From positions 1 through 46,714 of the forward strand of contig CADEFF010000021.1 in assembly GCA_902826565.1 (NCBI GenBank): a stretch of 46,714 nucleotides of DNA. Reading direction: 5' to 3'. This stretch comes from an uncultured Rhodospirillaceae bacterium. GTDB taxonomy: Bacteria > Pseudomonadota > Alphaproteobacteria > Dongiales > Dongiaceae. The position numbers and the translations under genes are program-made. The notes under the pieces were generated by a model. That model was given only the letters and a program-made list of their open reading frames with translations, was not told the DNA's origin and made no database searches. This document shows positions 23,411 to 33,700 of this stretch, piece after piece (the stretch's first letter is position 1; every line of letters begins with the position of its first letter).

Positions 23411-24301
23411 CTAGCGATCCTTGGGGTCGAGCGCGTCGCGCAACCCGTCGCCGACGAAGTTGAGCGCGATCAGCGTCGCCACCAGCACGGTCGCGGGATA
23501 GAGCAGCGCCCAGGGCGCGATCTCCATCACATTCGCCCCCTCGTTGATCATGGTGCCCCAGCTCGCGCTCGGCTCCTGCACGCCGAGCCCGAGGAAGCTC
23601 ACGAAGGATTCGATCAGGATCACCTGCGGGATGGTCAGCGTCATGTAGATCACCACCGGCCCCAGCGTGTTGGGGATGATGTGGCGCCGGAGGATGTTGA
23701 AGCGGCTGACCCCGCCGGCTTCCGCCGCCTCGACGAACTCCTTGCGCTTGAGGCTCAGCGTCTGGCCGCGGACGATGCGCGCCATGTCGAGCCAGGAGAC
23801 GGCGCCGATCGCGACATACATCAGCAGGAAATTGCGCGTGAAGATGACGGTCAGCAGGATCACGAAGAACACGAAGGGCAGCGCGTAGAGGATATCGACG
23901 ATCCGCATCATCGCCGCGTCGATCCGGCCGCCGACGAAGCCGGCGACGGCACCCCAGATGACGCCGATCGCCAGGCTCACCAGCGTCGCGACGGCCGCGA
24001 TCGAGAGCGAGACCTGGCCGCCATAGAGCGTTCGCACGAACAGGTCGCGGCCGTTGGCGTCGGTGCCGAAATAGTAGCCGGCCTGCCAGTCCGGCGGCGC
24101 CAGCATCCGGTCCCAATCGACCGCGTCGTAGGGATGCGGGCTGATCCAGGGCGCGAGGATGCAGGCGACCGTGACGAGCAACACGATCACGAGGCTCGCC
24201 ATCGCCGCCCGGTTGCGGGCAAAGCGCCGTCGCGCATCCGCCCAGAGGCTGCGGCCCTCGAATTCGGTCGTCGGCGTTGCGCGAAGGGCGGCTTCCGTCA
24301 T
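23411..24301 (-). CDS. oppC: Oligopeptide ABC transporter permease OppC
   Basis: The 296-residue permease has an N-terminal cytoplasmic segment, a first helix (MASLVIVLLVTVACILAPWI), a periplasmic part with FGTDANGRDLFVRTLYGGQ, and the BPD_transp_1 domain with five helices. The EAA loop is recognisable in EFVEAAEAGGVSRFNILRRHIIPN. I choose the ATG at 24301, seven bases after the oppB stop; an in-frame ATG at 24343 would overlap oppB by 35 bases. It forms the membrane channel with OppB. Confidence 0.92.
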   Translation of the reverse strand: MTEAALRATPTTEFEGRSLWADARRRFARNRAAMASLVIVLLVTVACILAPWISPHPYDAVDWDRMLAPPDWQAGYYFGTDANGRDLFVRTLYGGQVSLSIAAVATLVSLAIGVIWGAVAGFVGGRIDAAMMRIVDILYALPFVFFVILLTVIFTRNFLLMYVAIGAVSWLDMARIVRGQTLSLKRKEFVEAAEAGGVSRFNILRRHIIPNTLGPVVIYMTLTIPQVILIESFVSFLGLGVQEPSASWGTMINEGANVMEIAPWALLYPATVLVATLIALNFVGDGLRDALDPKDR

Positions 24302-24308
24302 TGCGGCC

Positions 24309-25238
24309 TCAGTCGTACCGGACTTTGGGGTCGAGGACGCCATAGAGCAGGTCGGCGACCAGATTGAGCAGGATGATGAGTGCGCCGTAGAAGATCGTGA
24401 CGCCCATCACCAGCGTGTAGTCGCGATTGAGCGCGGCCTGCACGAAATAGCGGCCGATGCCGGGAATGCCGAAGATCTGCTCGACGATGATCGAGCCGGT
24501 GATGATGCCGGCGGTGGCGGGGCCGAGATAGGAGACGAGCGGCGGCAGGGTCGCCTTGATGGCATGGCGGGTGAGGGTGATGCGTTCCGGCAGGCCCTTG
24601 GCGCGGGCGGTCCGCACATAGTTGCTGCCCAGCACCTCGATCATGCTGCCGCGGGTGAGGCGGGCGATGGCGGCGAGCTGCGGCAAGGCCAGCGCCAGGA
24701 TCGGCAACACCATGTGGGCGGGCGAGAAGGCTCCGGCGCCCCAGCCGCCGACCGGTAGCCACCGGAGGGTGAGGCCGAAGACCAGCGTCAGCAGCGGCGC
24801 CACCACGAAGTTGGGCACGGCGATGCCGAGCATGGTGAAGCCCATCGCCGCATAGTCGACCGCGCTGTTCTGGCGGAGGGCCGCCAGCATGCCGAGCCCG
24901 ATGCCGAGCACGAGCGCGATGGCCATGGCGATGCCGCCGATCATCAGCGAGGTCGGGAAGCCGCCGAGGATGAGCTCGGTGACGGTGAAATCCTTGTACT
25001 GGAAGGAGGGACCGAAATCCCCCCGCAGCAGCCCGCCGAGATAGCGCCCGAACTGCGCCAGCAGCGGCTCGTCGAGATGATAGGCGGCGTTGAGATTGGC
25101 CTCGACCTGCGGGGAGACGCGCCGCTCCTTGTCGAAAGGCCCGCCGGGCGCCATGCGGATCATCACGAAGGTGATCGCGATGATGACGAAGAGCGTCGGG
25201 ATCGCGCCGAGGAGACGCTTCAGGGCATAGGTAAGCAA
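24309..25238 (-). CDS. oppB: Oligopeptide ABC transporter permease OppB
   Basis: The 309-residue permease resembles enterobacterial OppB throughout: the start MLTYALKRLLGAIPTLFVII, ITFVMIRMAPGGPF, the DFGPSFQYKDFTV periplasmic segment and the EAA loop in NYVRTARAKGLPERITLTRHA, ending in LYGVLDPKVRYD. Six membrane helices are expected. It follows oppA after 63 bases that contain a strong stem-loop. Confidence 0.94.
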   Translation of the reverse strand: MLTYALKRLLGAIPTLFVIIAITFVMIRMAPGGPFDKERRVSPQVEANLNAAYHLDEPLLAQFGRYLGGLLRGDFGPSFQYKDFTVTELILGGFPTSLMIGGIAMAIALVLGIGLGMLAALRQNSAVDYAAMGFTMLGIAVPNFVVAPLLTLVFGLTLRWLPVGGWGAGAFSPAHMVLPILALALPQLAAIARLTRGSMIEVLGSNYVRTARAKGLPERITLTRHAIKATLPPLVSYLGPATAGIITGSIIVEQIFGIPGIGRYFVQAALNRDYTLVMGVTIFYGALIILLNLVADLLYGVLDPKVRYD

Positions 25239-25257
25239 GGCGGGTCTTTCGCGGGAA

Positions 25258-25296
25258 AGGCCGGCGCGCCGGAAATGCCGCCCGACGCGCCGGCCT
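25258..25296 (-). promoter_or_regulatory. Stem-loop between oppA and oppB
   Basis: AGGCCGGCGCG (25258-25268) pairs perfectly with CGCGCCGGCCT (25286-25296), an 11-bp GC-rich stem with a 17-base loop, directly after the oppA stop. It has no T tract, so it is better explained as an mRNA-stabilising or attenuating hairpin that keeps the binding protein more abundant than the permeases, as known for similar operons. Confidence 0.55.
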
Positions 25297-25301
25297 CGAC
25301 C

Positions 25302-26894
25302 CTAGGAGGCGATGGACATGTAGCGCCCGAGATGGACGTCGAGGATGTTGAACTCCCATCCCGCGAGCTTCGGGCTCAGCATATGCTGCGTCGTGTAGTG
25401 ATAGATGGGGATCAGCGCGTTGTCGGCGAGGAAGAGCTTTTCCGCCTCCTCGAGCAGCGTCATGCGCGCCGCCGGCTCGGCGGTCACGGCGGCCTGCTTC
25501 AGCAGCTCGTCATATTTCGGGTTGCTGTAGCCGGCATCGTTCCGCTCGCCCGCATTGGAGAGGAACATGTCGAGGAAGTTGATCGGGTCGGCGAAATCGC
25601 CGATCCAGGCGGCCCGCGCGATCTGGAAGTTCTTGTTGTCGCGCGTGTCGAGATAGACCTTCCACTCCTGGTTCGTGAGGGCGAGGTCGATGCCGAGCGG
25701 TTTCCACATGGCGGCCGCGGCGACCGCGATCTTCTTGTGGTTCTCGCTCGTGTTGTAGAGCAGCTCGACCTTGAGCGGGTTTTGCGGCCCGTAGCCGGCC
25801 TCGGCCAGCAGCTTCGCCGCTTCGGCGAGCCGTTCCTCCTTCGACATTTCCTTGAAGTCCAGGAACTGCTGCTGATAGCCCTCGATGTTCGGCGGGACCC
25901 AGCTATAGGCGGGGATTTCGCCCGCCTGGGTGATCTTCTCGGTCATGATCTCGCGGTCGAGCGCCAGCGACAGGGCGCGGCGGAGCGACGCCTGATCGCC
26001 GAGCGGCGCCTTGGTCAGATTGATCACGTAGTAGTAGGTCCCGAGATAGGGCGTGTTGTGGAACTCGGACGCCATGTTCTCTTCGAGCCACTTCACCTGC
26101 TCGGACGGCACGTCGTAAGTGATGTCGAGCTCGCCCGCGCGGTAGCGCTTCAGCTCCTCCTGCAGGTCCTCGGTCGGGTAGAACACGATCTTGTCGAGCT
26201 TGACGTTGGCGGCGTCGTGGAAGAGCGGGTTCTTCACCACCGTCACCTGCGACTGCGGCACCCAGTCGGCCATGGTGAAGGCGCCGTTCGAGACCATGTT
26301 GCCGGGCCGGGTCCACTGATCCCCGAACTTCTCGACCGTCGCCTTGTGAACCGGGAAGGCGATGTTGTGGGAGAGGAGGCCGATGAAGTAGGGGGTCGAG
26401 GCGTTGAGGGTGATCTCGAGCGTTTCGGGATCGACCGCCTTCACGCCGAGCGTCGTCGGATCGGCTTCGCCGCCGATGGCGGCTTCCGCATTGACGATGG
26501 GCGCCAGGATCGGCGCATAGTCGGAGGCGGTCTTGGGATCGACGGCGCGGCGGAAGGAATAGACGAAATCCTCGGCGGTCAGCGCATCGCCGTTCGACCA
26601 TTTCGCGTCGGGGCGGAGATGGAAGGTATAGACCTTGCCGTCGTCGCTGATGTCCCAGCTCGTCGCGACGCCGGGAATGTTCCTGCCGTCGGCGGAGAAG
26701 GTGACGAGCCCCTCGAAGAGGTCGTTCTCGATGGCGTTCTCGGTGACGCCGGTCGACTTGTGCGGATCGAGCGTTTCCGGCTCGGTACCGTTGCCGCGAT
26801 GGAGCACCATCTCCGCCGGGACGGCGGTAGCAGATAGCAGAAGCGCCGCAAGGCCGAGCGCGAGCGGTCTGAGCCAAGTCCGTCCGACTGTCAT
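25302..26894 (-). CDS. oppA: Oligopeptide-binding protein OppA
   Basis: The 530-residue protein is a periplasmic SBP_bac_5 solute-binding protein. A Sec signal peptide (about 1-27, ending AVPAE) precedes the RGNGTEPETLDPHKSTGV opening typical of OppA. Further matches are LFEGLVTFSADG, SWDISDDGKVYTFHLRPDAKWSNGD (in parts), GNMVSNGAFTMADWVPQ and RAAWIGDFADP in the peptide-binding lobe. There is no lipobox cysteine, so it is soluble. A strong GGAGGAGA site lies before the start. It delivers oligopeptides to OppBCDF and is the first gene of the operon. Confidence 0.94.
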   Translation of the reverse strand: MTVGRTWLRPLALGLAALLLSATAVPAEMVLHRGNGTEPETLDPHKSTGVTENAIENDLFEGLVTFSADGRNIPGVATSWDISDDGKVYTFHLRPDAKWSNGDALTAEDFVYSFRRAVDPKTASDYAPILAPIVNAEAAIGGEADPTTLGVKAVDPETLEITLNASTPYFIGLLSHNIAFPVHKATVEKFGDQWTRPGNMVSNGAFTMADWVPQSQVTVVKNPLFHDAANVKLDKIVFYPTEDLQEELKRYRAGELDITYDVPSEQVKWLEENMASEFHNTPYLGTYYYVINLTKAPLGDQASLRRALSLALDREIMTEKITQAGEIPAYSWVPPNIEGYQQQFLDFKEMSKEERLAEAAKLLAEAGYGPQNPLKVELLYNTSENHKKIAVAAAAMWKPLGIDLALTNQEWKVYLDTRDNKNFQIARAAWIGDFADPINFLDMFLSNAGERNDAGYSNPKYDELLKQAAVTAEPAARMTLLEEAEKLFLADNALIPIYHYTTQHMLSPKLAGWEFNILDVHLGRYMSIAS

Positions 26895-27185
26895 GCGTTT
26901 CTCCTCCCTCCGGATGATTGGCCTCGCCGATCGCGGCCCGCATCTTTCCGAGGAGCCGCATCAGCGAGGTTCCTTGCGGCGAGTGTGTTGGATATGATGT
27001 GGCCGTTCAATGGGTTTGTCCTTCGGGCGGCGGTCATAACGGCCCGCAAGACCGCCGGTGTCCTTCTGTCGCGCGCGGCGCAGGTATCCAGCATTCCGCA
27101 TGGTCCGGCTTCCGGCTTTTTCGCGCGCATCGACCGCGGCGCCGAGGGATGATTCCGGCGGCGCAACCGCGGTGCGGCCGGTGCG

Positions 27186-28094
27186 ATGAAAGCGACGCGC
27201 GCCGCCTGGGTGCCTCTGCTGGTCGCCTTGCTGGTCGTCGTCCTCTGGGGCGGCACGCCGACCGTCACCAAGCTCGCCGCGCGCGAGATCGATCCGCTGG
27301 TGATCGCATTCACGCGCACGCTGGTCGGCGCGCTCGCCGCCTTGCCGCTCGTGCTCGCCATGCGGGTGGCGCCGCCGCGCTCGCTCAGGCTCGCCTGGCC
27401 GCTGGTGCTTTCCGGCATCTGCGCCTTCGTCGCCTTCCCGATCCTCTTCACCTACGGACAGCGCCATACCTCGGCGATGCATGGCGGCCTCATCCTGGCG
27501 GTGCTGCCGGTCATGACCGGGCTCTATGCGGCCGTCGTGGAGCGGCGTTGGCCGATCTCGCGCTGGTGGCTCGGCTGCACCATCGCGCTTGCCGGCGAGG
27601 CACTGCTGATCGGCGGGAAGGGCCATGGGGCGGAGCAGGAAGCGACGCTCTTCGGCGACGTGCTGATCGTTCTGTCCTGCCTCTTCGCGTCCCTGAGCTA
27701 TGTGCTCGGCGCGCGCCTCGCCCAGGCCGGCTATCCGAGCCTCGGCACCACCCTCTGGAGCCTGATCGCCTCGGGCATCCTGCTGCTGCCGGGAATTCCC
27801 TGGGTGCTGGGCGGCGGCCTCCCCGAGGCGACACCGCTCGCCTGGGGCTCGGTCTTCTTCCTCGCGGTAATCACCTCGATTCTCGGCTATATCGGCTGGT
27901 ACTGGGCGCTCGGCGCGGGCGGCATCGCGCGCATCGCCACGCTTCAGTTCATGCAGCCTATCTCCGGCCTCGTGCTCGCCTTCTTCCTGCTGGGCGAGCG
28001 GCCCACGCTGGTGCTCGGCATCGCGACGCTCGTCATTCTGGCGGGCGTCGTCATCGCGCAGGGGCGACGCTCGGCACGAAGCGGCGCCCGGTGA
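27186..28094 (+). CDS. EamA/DMT family transporter
   Basis: The 302-residue protein has about ten membrane helices and two EamA domains. Segments such as VVVLWGGTPTVTKLAAREI, AFTRTLVGALAALPLVLA, TYGQRHTSAMHGGLILAVLP and the C-terminal FMQPISGLVLAFFLLGERP define the family. Substrate is not predictable. It is divergent from oppA; the 291-base gap between them has the oppA ribosome site but no promoter or RNA element I can name with confidence. No Shine-Dalgarno sequence is obvious before this ATG. Confidence 0.87.
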   Translation: MKATRAAWVPLLVALLVVVLWGGTPTVTKLAAREIDPLVIAFTRTLVGALAALPLVLAMRVAPPRSLRLAWPLVLSGICAFVAFPILFTYGQRHTSAMHGGLILAVLPVMTGLYAAVVERRWPISRWWLGCTIALAGEALLIGGKGHGAEQEATLFGDVLIVLSCLFASLSYVLGARLAQAGYPSLGTTLWSLIASGILLLPGIPWVLGGGLPEATPLAWGSVFFLAVITSILGYIGWYWALGAGGIARIATLQFMQPISGLVLAFFLLGERPTLVLGIATLVILAGVVIAQGRRSARSGAR

Positions 28095-28169
28095 CGAGAC
28101 AGGCTCCCGCGATCGGAGCCGTCGTGCGAGAATGACGGGTGGCGGCCTCGCCGCGGGGGGAGCAGGACA

Positions 28170-28625
28170 ATGGCGCATTGGCGCGACGTGGCGATCGGCG
28201 CGGATCGCCTGGTTTCCGGAACGCCGGCCCGCGCCTGTTTTTTCCTGACGGCGCTCTTCGTCGCGCTCTTCGTCTGGCGCGGCGCGCCGTTCCGCGTTGT
28301 GCTGGTGCCGCCGGAAGCGGTGTTCCTCGGTCACTGGAACCGGGATATCGCGGATTTCGCGGTACCGCGCGCCGGCGAATACAGGATCGTGAAATCCGCG
28401 CAGTGGGCGCTGGCGCTGCTGCGGGAGCACAAGATCGAGCAATACAGCGTCAGCGCGGCCCTCGCCAGGCAGGGCGAAGTGCGGGTCCGCATCATGGAAG
28501 GCGGCGTGCCGATCATGTTCAAGGCGGATGCGCCCGATCTGCTTCTCTACAAGTTCGAGACGCTGCCGCCGGACTGCCGACTCGTCGACGAGCGGGAGGC
28601 CATGCGCCTTGCTCGCTGCGATTAG
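28170..28625 (+). CDS. Small membrane-anchored protein of unknown function
   Basis: The 151-residue protein has one hydrophobic segment near residues 22-37 (ARACFFLTALFVALFVW) preceded by a short N-terminus, then a soluble region rich in Val and Arg with VRIMEGGVPIMFKADAPDLL. I recognise no family. A strong GGGGGAGCAGGACA site precedes the ATG. Its last codons overlap the start of the GT-C-like gene that follows, so the two are translated together. The context suggests a helper for the glycosyltransferase or a sugar-phosphate-linked process, but this is inference. Confidence 0.6.
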   Translation: MAHWRDVAIGADRLVSGTPARACFFLTALFVALFVWRGAPFRVVLVPPEAVFLGHWNRDIADFAVPRAGEYRIVKSAQWALALLREHKIEQYSVSAALARQGEVRVRIMEGGVPIMFKADAPDLLLYKFETLPPDCRLVDEREAMRLARCD

Positions 28626-29997
28626 CCTCTTCGCCCCCTGCTTCTTCGGGCTGGGGTTGCTGGCGCTTCTCCCGCTCCCGCGCTTCTGGGCGGAACCGGC
28701 GGCCGATCCGGCGCAACGCGCGACCGCGCTTGCCGCCGCCCTGGCGCTCGGCATGACCGTCTATTACGGCCTGATGCTCGCGATCGAGCGACCGGAGGTG
28801 ACGGCCGCCGTGTCGCTCGGCCTCGCCGCCATCGGGTGGGGCACGACCCTGATCCGTGCCCGGCGCGAGCTCCTCCGGTCGCTGGCGCTCGGCCGCTGGG
28901 CCTACGGCCTCCTGATCCTGCTGCTCATTGCCGCGGCGCTCCATATTCTCCTCCGGCCGCTCGCCGATTCGGACGCGCGCACGATCTGGTTTCACCATGC
29001 CAAGGTGATCTACTTCTTCGGCGACTTCGATCCCTTCGCGAGCTGGGGCACCGACCGGCGCCAGTTCTTCCATCCGGACTATCCGAAGCTCCTGGCGACG
29101 CTCGCCTCGAGCGCTGCGACGCTGGCCGGGTTCTGGAACGAGTATTTTCCGAAGCTCGCCCTGGTGGCCCTGCTGCTGCCGCCGCTGGTGGCGACCCTCG
29201 GGTTCCTGCGGCAGCCGCTGACGTTGATCCTGGTGTTAGTCGCCTTCTACTGCCTGCCGCGCGCCTACATGTGGAACGGCTTCATGGATGGCTATCTCGC
29301 GCTTTATGCGGGATTCATGGCGATCCATTTCGGGCGCTGGCTGGGCGAGCGCCGCCTCGTCGATCTCGTCGCCGGCATCGCCTTCCTCGCCGTGACCGTG
29401 GGCCTCAAGAACGAGGGCTACATGCTGCTGGTCGTTTTCGCGGGGGCGGGGCTGCTTGCCGCCTTCCGGTCGCGGGACGGCGTCGGCGGGCTCATGAAGG
29501 CGATCCCCCTGCCGGTGCTGGTTCCCGCCTTGCTCGCCTTCTCCGGCTTCTTCCTGTGGCTCTATCTGCGGCGGCAATGGCATCTCGAGAACGACCTCGA
29601 GTTCGGGCCCGGCGCATGGGCGCGGGCCATCGAACGCCTTGGCGATCCGGAGGCGCTCGCGCTGCTCGGCGAATCGCTGTTTCTCACCGCGGCGACGGCG
29701 CTTCCGGCGGGCATGGTGGCCGCCATGTTCTGGCAGTTCCGGCGCTGGCCGGAGAGCCGGCCGGCGGGCACCGATTTCGCCCTCGCGCTCGCGCTCCTCT
29801 ATTTCGGCGGGGTCATCCTCATCTATCTCATGACGCCGCACACCCTTACCTGGCATCTCGGCACCAGCGCGGAGCGCGTGCTCATGACGCCGCGCGCGCT
29901 CGCCTTCGCCGCGATCGCCCTCTGGCTTCAGGAACGGGAGATCGCCGGCCGGATCCGGCTTGCGCCCGGTGCGGCGCGGCGGATCAGCGGCGCTTGA
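28609..29997 (+). CDS. Multi-spanning membrane protein, GT-C glycosyltransferase-like
   Basis: About 462 residues with roughly ten membrane helices. After two to three helices, a loop with ADSDARTIWFHHAKVIYFFGDF carries acidic residues where GT-C enzymes keep the catalytic Asp; later loops have RQFFHPDYPKL and MWNGFMDGYLALYAGF. This layout suits a polyprenyl-phosphate-sugar-dependent transferase (GT39/PMT-like). I start at the TTG at 28609, nine bases after GGGAGG and overlapping the previous gene; the frame is open from 28528 but the extra residues are not membrane-like. The 3' end overlaps the convergent GT2 gene by 14 bases, and that enzyme could make its lipid-linked donor. Confidence 0.65.
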   Translation: MLAAISLFAPCFFGLGLLALLPLPRFWAEPAADPAQRATALAAALALGMTVYYGLMLAIERPEVTAAVSLGLAAIGWGTTLIRARRELLRSLALGRWAYGLLILLLIAAALHILLRPLADSDARTIWFHHAKVIYFFGDFDPFASWGTDRRQFFHPDYPKLLATLASSAATLAGFWNEYFPKLALVALLLPPLVATLGFLRQPLTLILVLVAFYCLPRAYMWNGFMDGYLALYAGFMAIHFGRWLGERRLVDLVAGIAFLAVTVGLKNEGYMLLVVFAGAGLLAAFRSRDGVGGLMKAIPLPVLVPALLAFSGFFLWLYLRRQWHLENDLEFGPGAWARAIERLGDPEALALLGESLFLTAATALPAGMVAAMFWQFRRWPESRPAGTDFALALALLYFGGVILIYLMTPHTLTWHLGTSAERVLMTPRALAFAAIALWLQEREIAGRIRLAPGAARRISGA

Positions 29998-30718
29998 ACC
30001 AGCGATATTTGATCAGGCAGCCGATGGCCGCGACGGCGTCGGCGCTGCGGATCTTCTTGCCGTCCGCGTAGCTGCGGCCGCGATAGGAGATGCCGACCTC
30101 GTAGAAGACGCGCTCGGCGAGGGCGAGCTTCACGGTGATCTCGGGCTCGACGCCGAACCGCTCCTCCTCGATCGCGATGGCGCGGATCACGTCGCCGCGG
30201 AACGCCTTGAAGCCCGTCTCCATGTCCGAAAGATTGAGATTGGTCAGCAGGTTCGAGATCAGCGTCAGCAGCCCGTTCGCGACGGTGTGCCAGAAATAGA
30301 TCGCGCGATGCGGGTAGCCGCCGAGGAAGCGCGAGCCATAGACCACGTCCGCGTCGCCCGCGAGGATCGGCTCGAGAAGGCGCGGATACTCCGCCGGGTC
30401 ATATTCGAGGTCGGCGTCCTGGAAGATCACCACGTCGCCGGTGGCCGCCTGCACGCCCGACCGGATCGCCGCGCCCTTGCCACGATTCCGTTCGTGACGG
30501 ATCAGGCGATCGACCGGCGGCGTCATCGCCTCCAGCGCCGCGACCGATCCGTCGGTCGAGCCGTCGTCCACCACGATGATCTGCTTGTTCGCGATGGGCG
30601 CCGCGCGGACCCGTCGGATGATCTCGCCGATGGTGCGCGCTTCGTTGTAGCAGGGAACGATCACCGACAGCAGGAAGCGCTGCCGGTCGACGGGGCCGCG
30701 AGGCGTGAGCTCGGCCAT
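29984..30718 (-). CDS. GT2 glycosyltransferase, polyprenyl-phosphate sugar synthase type
   Basis: The 244-residue protein is a single-domain GT2 enzyme of the dolichyl-phosphate mannose synthase type. It starts LLSVIVPCYNEARTI, has IIVVDDGSTDGS, the metal-binding Asp101-Ala-Asp103 in IFQDADLEYDP, GSRFLGGYPHR and the conserved SDMETGFKAFRGD segment. There are no C-terminal membrane helices. It would transfer a sugar from a nucleotide donor to undecaprenyl phosphate. It is co-directional with and four bases after the indolepyruvate oxidoreductase gene, yet functionally it pairs better with the convergent GT-C-like gene, which it overlaps. Confidence 0.88.
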   Translation of the reverse strand: MAELTPRGPVDRQRFLLSVIVPCYNEARTIGEIIRRVRAAPIANKQIIVVDDGSTDGSVAALEAMTPPVDRLIRHERNRGKGAAIRSGVQAATGDVVIFQDADLEYDPAEYPRLLEPILAGDADVVYGSRFLGGYPHRAIYFWHTVANGLLTLISNLLTNLNLSDMETGFKAFRGDVIRAIAIEEERFGVEPEITVKLALAERVFYEVGISYRGRSYADGKKIRSADAVAAIGCLIKYRWFKRR

Positions 30719-30722
30719 GCCG

Positions 30723-33700
30723 CTATTCGGCGGCCTGGGGGCGGGCGGCGGGGTTCCGGAAGGCTTCGAGCAACTCCGCCTCGCGCGCCTTGGCGCGCTC
30801 GAGATGCGCGTCCTTGATGTGGCCGTAGCCGCGGATCTGCTCGGGGATCGAGGCGAGCGCGACGGCGAGACGATGATTGTCGTGATCGAGCGTCGCGAGG
30901 AGCTCCGCGATCAGCGCCTCGTACTCGACGATCAGCGAACGCTCGCGCCGGCGCTCGGCGGTGTAACCGAAGATGTCGAAGGCGGTGCCGCGGAGGAAGC
31001 GCAGCCGTTTCATCGCCTTGAAGGCGCTCCTCATTGCGGGGCCGTAGCTCCGCTTCTGCAGGTGCCCCGTCGCCGGGTCGCGCTTGGCGAAGAGCGGCGG
31101 GGCGAGATGGTACCTGATCTTGTAGTCGCCCTCGAACTGGCTCTCGATCGCGGCGCGGAAGCTGTCGTCGGTATGGAGCCGTGCGACCTCATACTCGTCC
31201 TTGTAGGCCATCAGCTTGTGGAGATAGCGCGCGACCGCGAGGGCGAGGCCCTGCCGCCCGGGTGTCCGCTCCGCTTCCGCCGCCCGCACCCGCTCGACCA
31301 GCGCGCGATAGCGCGCCGCATAGGCCTCGTTCTGGTAGGCCGCGAGCTCAGCGCTGCGGATCCGCACGATGTCCTCGAGGCTCTCGGCCCGCTCGCGCGG
31401 CGCGGAGCGCGGGTCGGCGATCCGCGACAGCCGGTCCACGGTCGTGAGATCGACGGCGGCGTGGCGGCCCCAGCGGAAGGCCTGGCCGTTCATCGCGACC
31501 GCCGTGGCGTTGAGCTCGATCGCCTGCTCGAGCGAGGCCGCGGAGACCGGGATCAAGCCCTTCTGATAGGCGTAGCCCAGCATGAACATGTTGCTCGCGA
31601 TGGAATCGCCGAGGAGCGCGGTCGCGAGCCGCGTCGCCTCCACGAACTCGGTGGTGTCGCGCCCGGCGGTTTCGGCGATGGCGCCGCCGAGCGCGTCGCT
31701 CGGGAACTGCGTGTCGGGATCCTGCAGGAAATCGCCGGTAATGCTCTGGGCGGTGTTGATGATGGCGCGCGAATGGCCCTTCTGCAGCTTGGCGAGCGCA
31801 TCGAAGCTCGCCGCGACGACGATGTCGCAGCCGAGCAGCAGATTGGCCCCGCCTGCGGCGAGCCGGACCGCATGAATGTCCTCGGGTCGCTCCGCGATGC
31901 GGATATGGCTGAAGACGGCGCCGCCCTTCTGGGCGAGGCCGGTCATGTCGAGCACCGAGCAGCCCTTGCCCTCGATATGCGCGGCCATGCCGATGAGGGC
32001 GCCGATGGTGACGACGCCGGTGCCGCCGACGCCCGTCACCAGGATGCCGTAGGGCGCGGCGATGCCCGGCAGTGCCGGCTCCGGCAGCGGCGGCAGGGCG
32101 TCGGGGCCGCTCCCCTTGCGCTTCCTCGGGCGCCCGCCCTCCACCGTCACGAAGCTCGGGCAGAAGCCCTTGAGGCAGGAGTAATCCTTGTTGCAGGTCG
32201 ACTGGTCGATCAGGCGCTTGCGGCCGAACTCGGTCTCGACCGGCACGACGGAGAGGCAGTTCGACTGGTCGGCGCAGTCGCCGCATCCTTCGCAGACCCG
32301 CTCGTTGATGAAGACGCGCTTCGGCGGATCCTCCATCAGCCCGCGCTTGCGGCGGCGGCGCTTCTCGGCGGCGCAGGTCTGCTCGTAGACGATGGCGCTC
32401 ACCCCCTCAAGCTCGCGCAAATCGCGCTGCACCTCGTCCAGCCGGTCGCGGTGATAGACCCTGGTGCCGGGGGCGAGGTCCATGCGGCCCTCCCAGACCT
32501 CCGGCTTGTCGGTCACGATCAGGATCGGCGTCACGCCTTCGGCCGCGAGCTGCCGGGTCACGGTCGGCGGGTCGAGCGGACCGTCCATCGGCTGGCCGCC
32601 GGTCATGGCGACGGCGTCGTTGTAGAGGATCTTGAAGGTCATGTTGACGTTGGCGGCCACCGCCGCACGGATCGCCAGCAGGCCGGAATGATAATAGGTG
32701 CCGTCGCCGATGTTCTGGAACACATGCGGCGTCTTGCTGAAGGGCGCCTGGCCGATCCAGCTCGCCCCTTCGCCGCCCATATGGGTGAAGGTCTCGTTGT
32801 TCCGGTCCATCCACTGCGCCATGTAGTGGCAGCCGATGCCGGCAAGGGCGCGGCTGCCTTCCGGCACATGCGTCGAGGTGTTGTGCGGGCAGCCGGAGCA
32901 GAAATAGGCGACCCGCTTCAGGGCCGGCTTGTAGCCGGTGAGGGACTCTTCCTTCGCCTCGAGGAAGGCGAGCCGCTCGCGGATCCGCGGGCTGTCGTAG
33001 AAACGCGCAATGCGCCTCGCAATCACGCGGGCGATGCGCGCCGGCGTCAGCTCGTCGGCCGAAGGCAGGATCCATTCGCCGGTCTCGTCGAACTTGCCGA
33101 TGACGCGCGGCCGGACGTTCTCGCTCCAGTTATAGAGCTGCTCCTTCAATTGGTTCTCGACCAGCGCGCGCTTCTCCTCGACGACGAGGATCTCCTCGAG
33201 CCCTTCGGCGAAATGCCGGATGCCGTCGCGCTCGAGCGGCCAGACCATGCCGACCTTGTAGAGGCTGAGGCCGATCTCGCGGGCGTGATCCTCGTCGATC
33301 CCGAGATCGTCGAGTGCCTGGCGCACGTCGAGATAGGACTTGCCGCAGGTGACGATGCCGAAGCGCCGCTTCGGCCCGTCAATCACCGGATGGTTGAGCT
33401 TGTTGGCGCGCGCATAGGCGAGCGCGGCATAAAGCTTGTAGCGATGCAGCCGCATCTCGAGCTCGAGCGCCTGCACCGAGGCGAAGGGCGAGGAGGGGGT
33501 GCGGATGTTGAGCCCGCCCTCCGGCATCTCGAAATCCTCCGGCAGGACGATCTTCACGCGATGCGGATCGACATGGACGGAGGCGGTGCTCTCCACCGTC
33601 TCCGCTACGCATTTGAAGGCGACCCAGCAGCCGGAATAGCGCGAGAGCGCCCAGCCATGGATGCCGAGATCGAGGAACTCCTGCACCCCCGCCGGGCTCA

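Noticed and set aside
4422-28094. Three EamA-type transporters in 46 kb as a special cluster
   Set aside because: They belong to different subgroups and neighbourhoods, and such transporters are numerous in Alphaproteobacteria.
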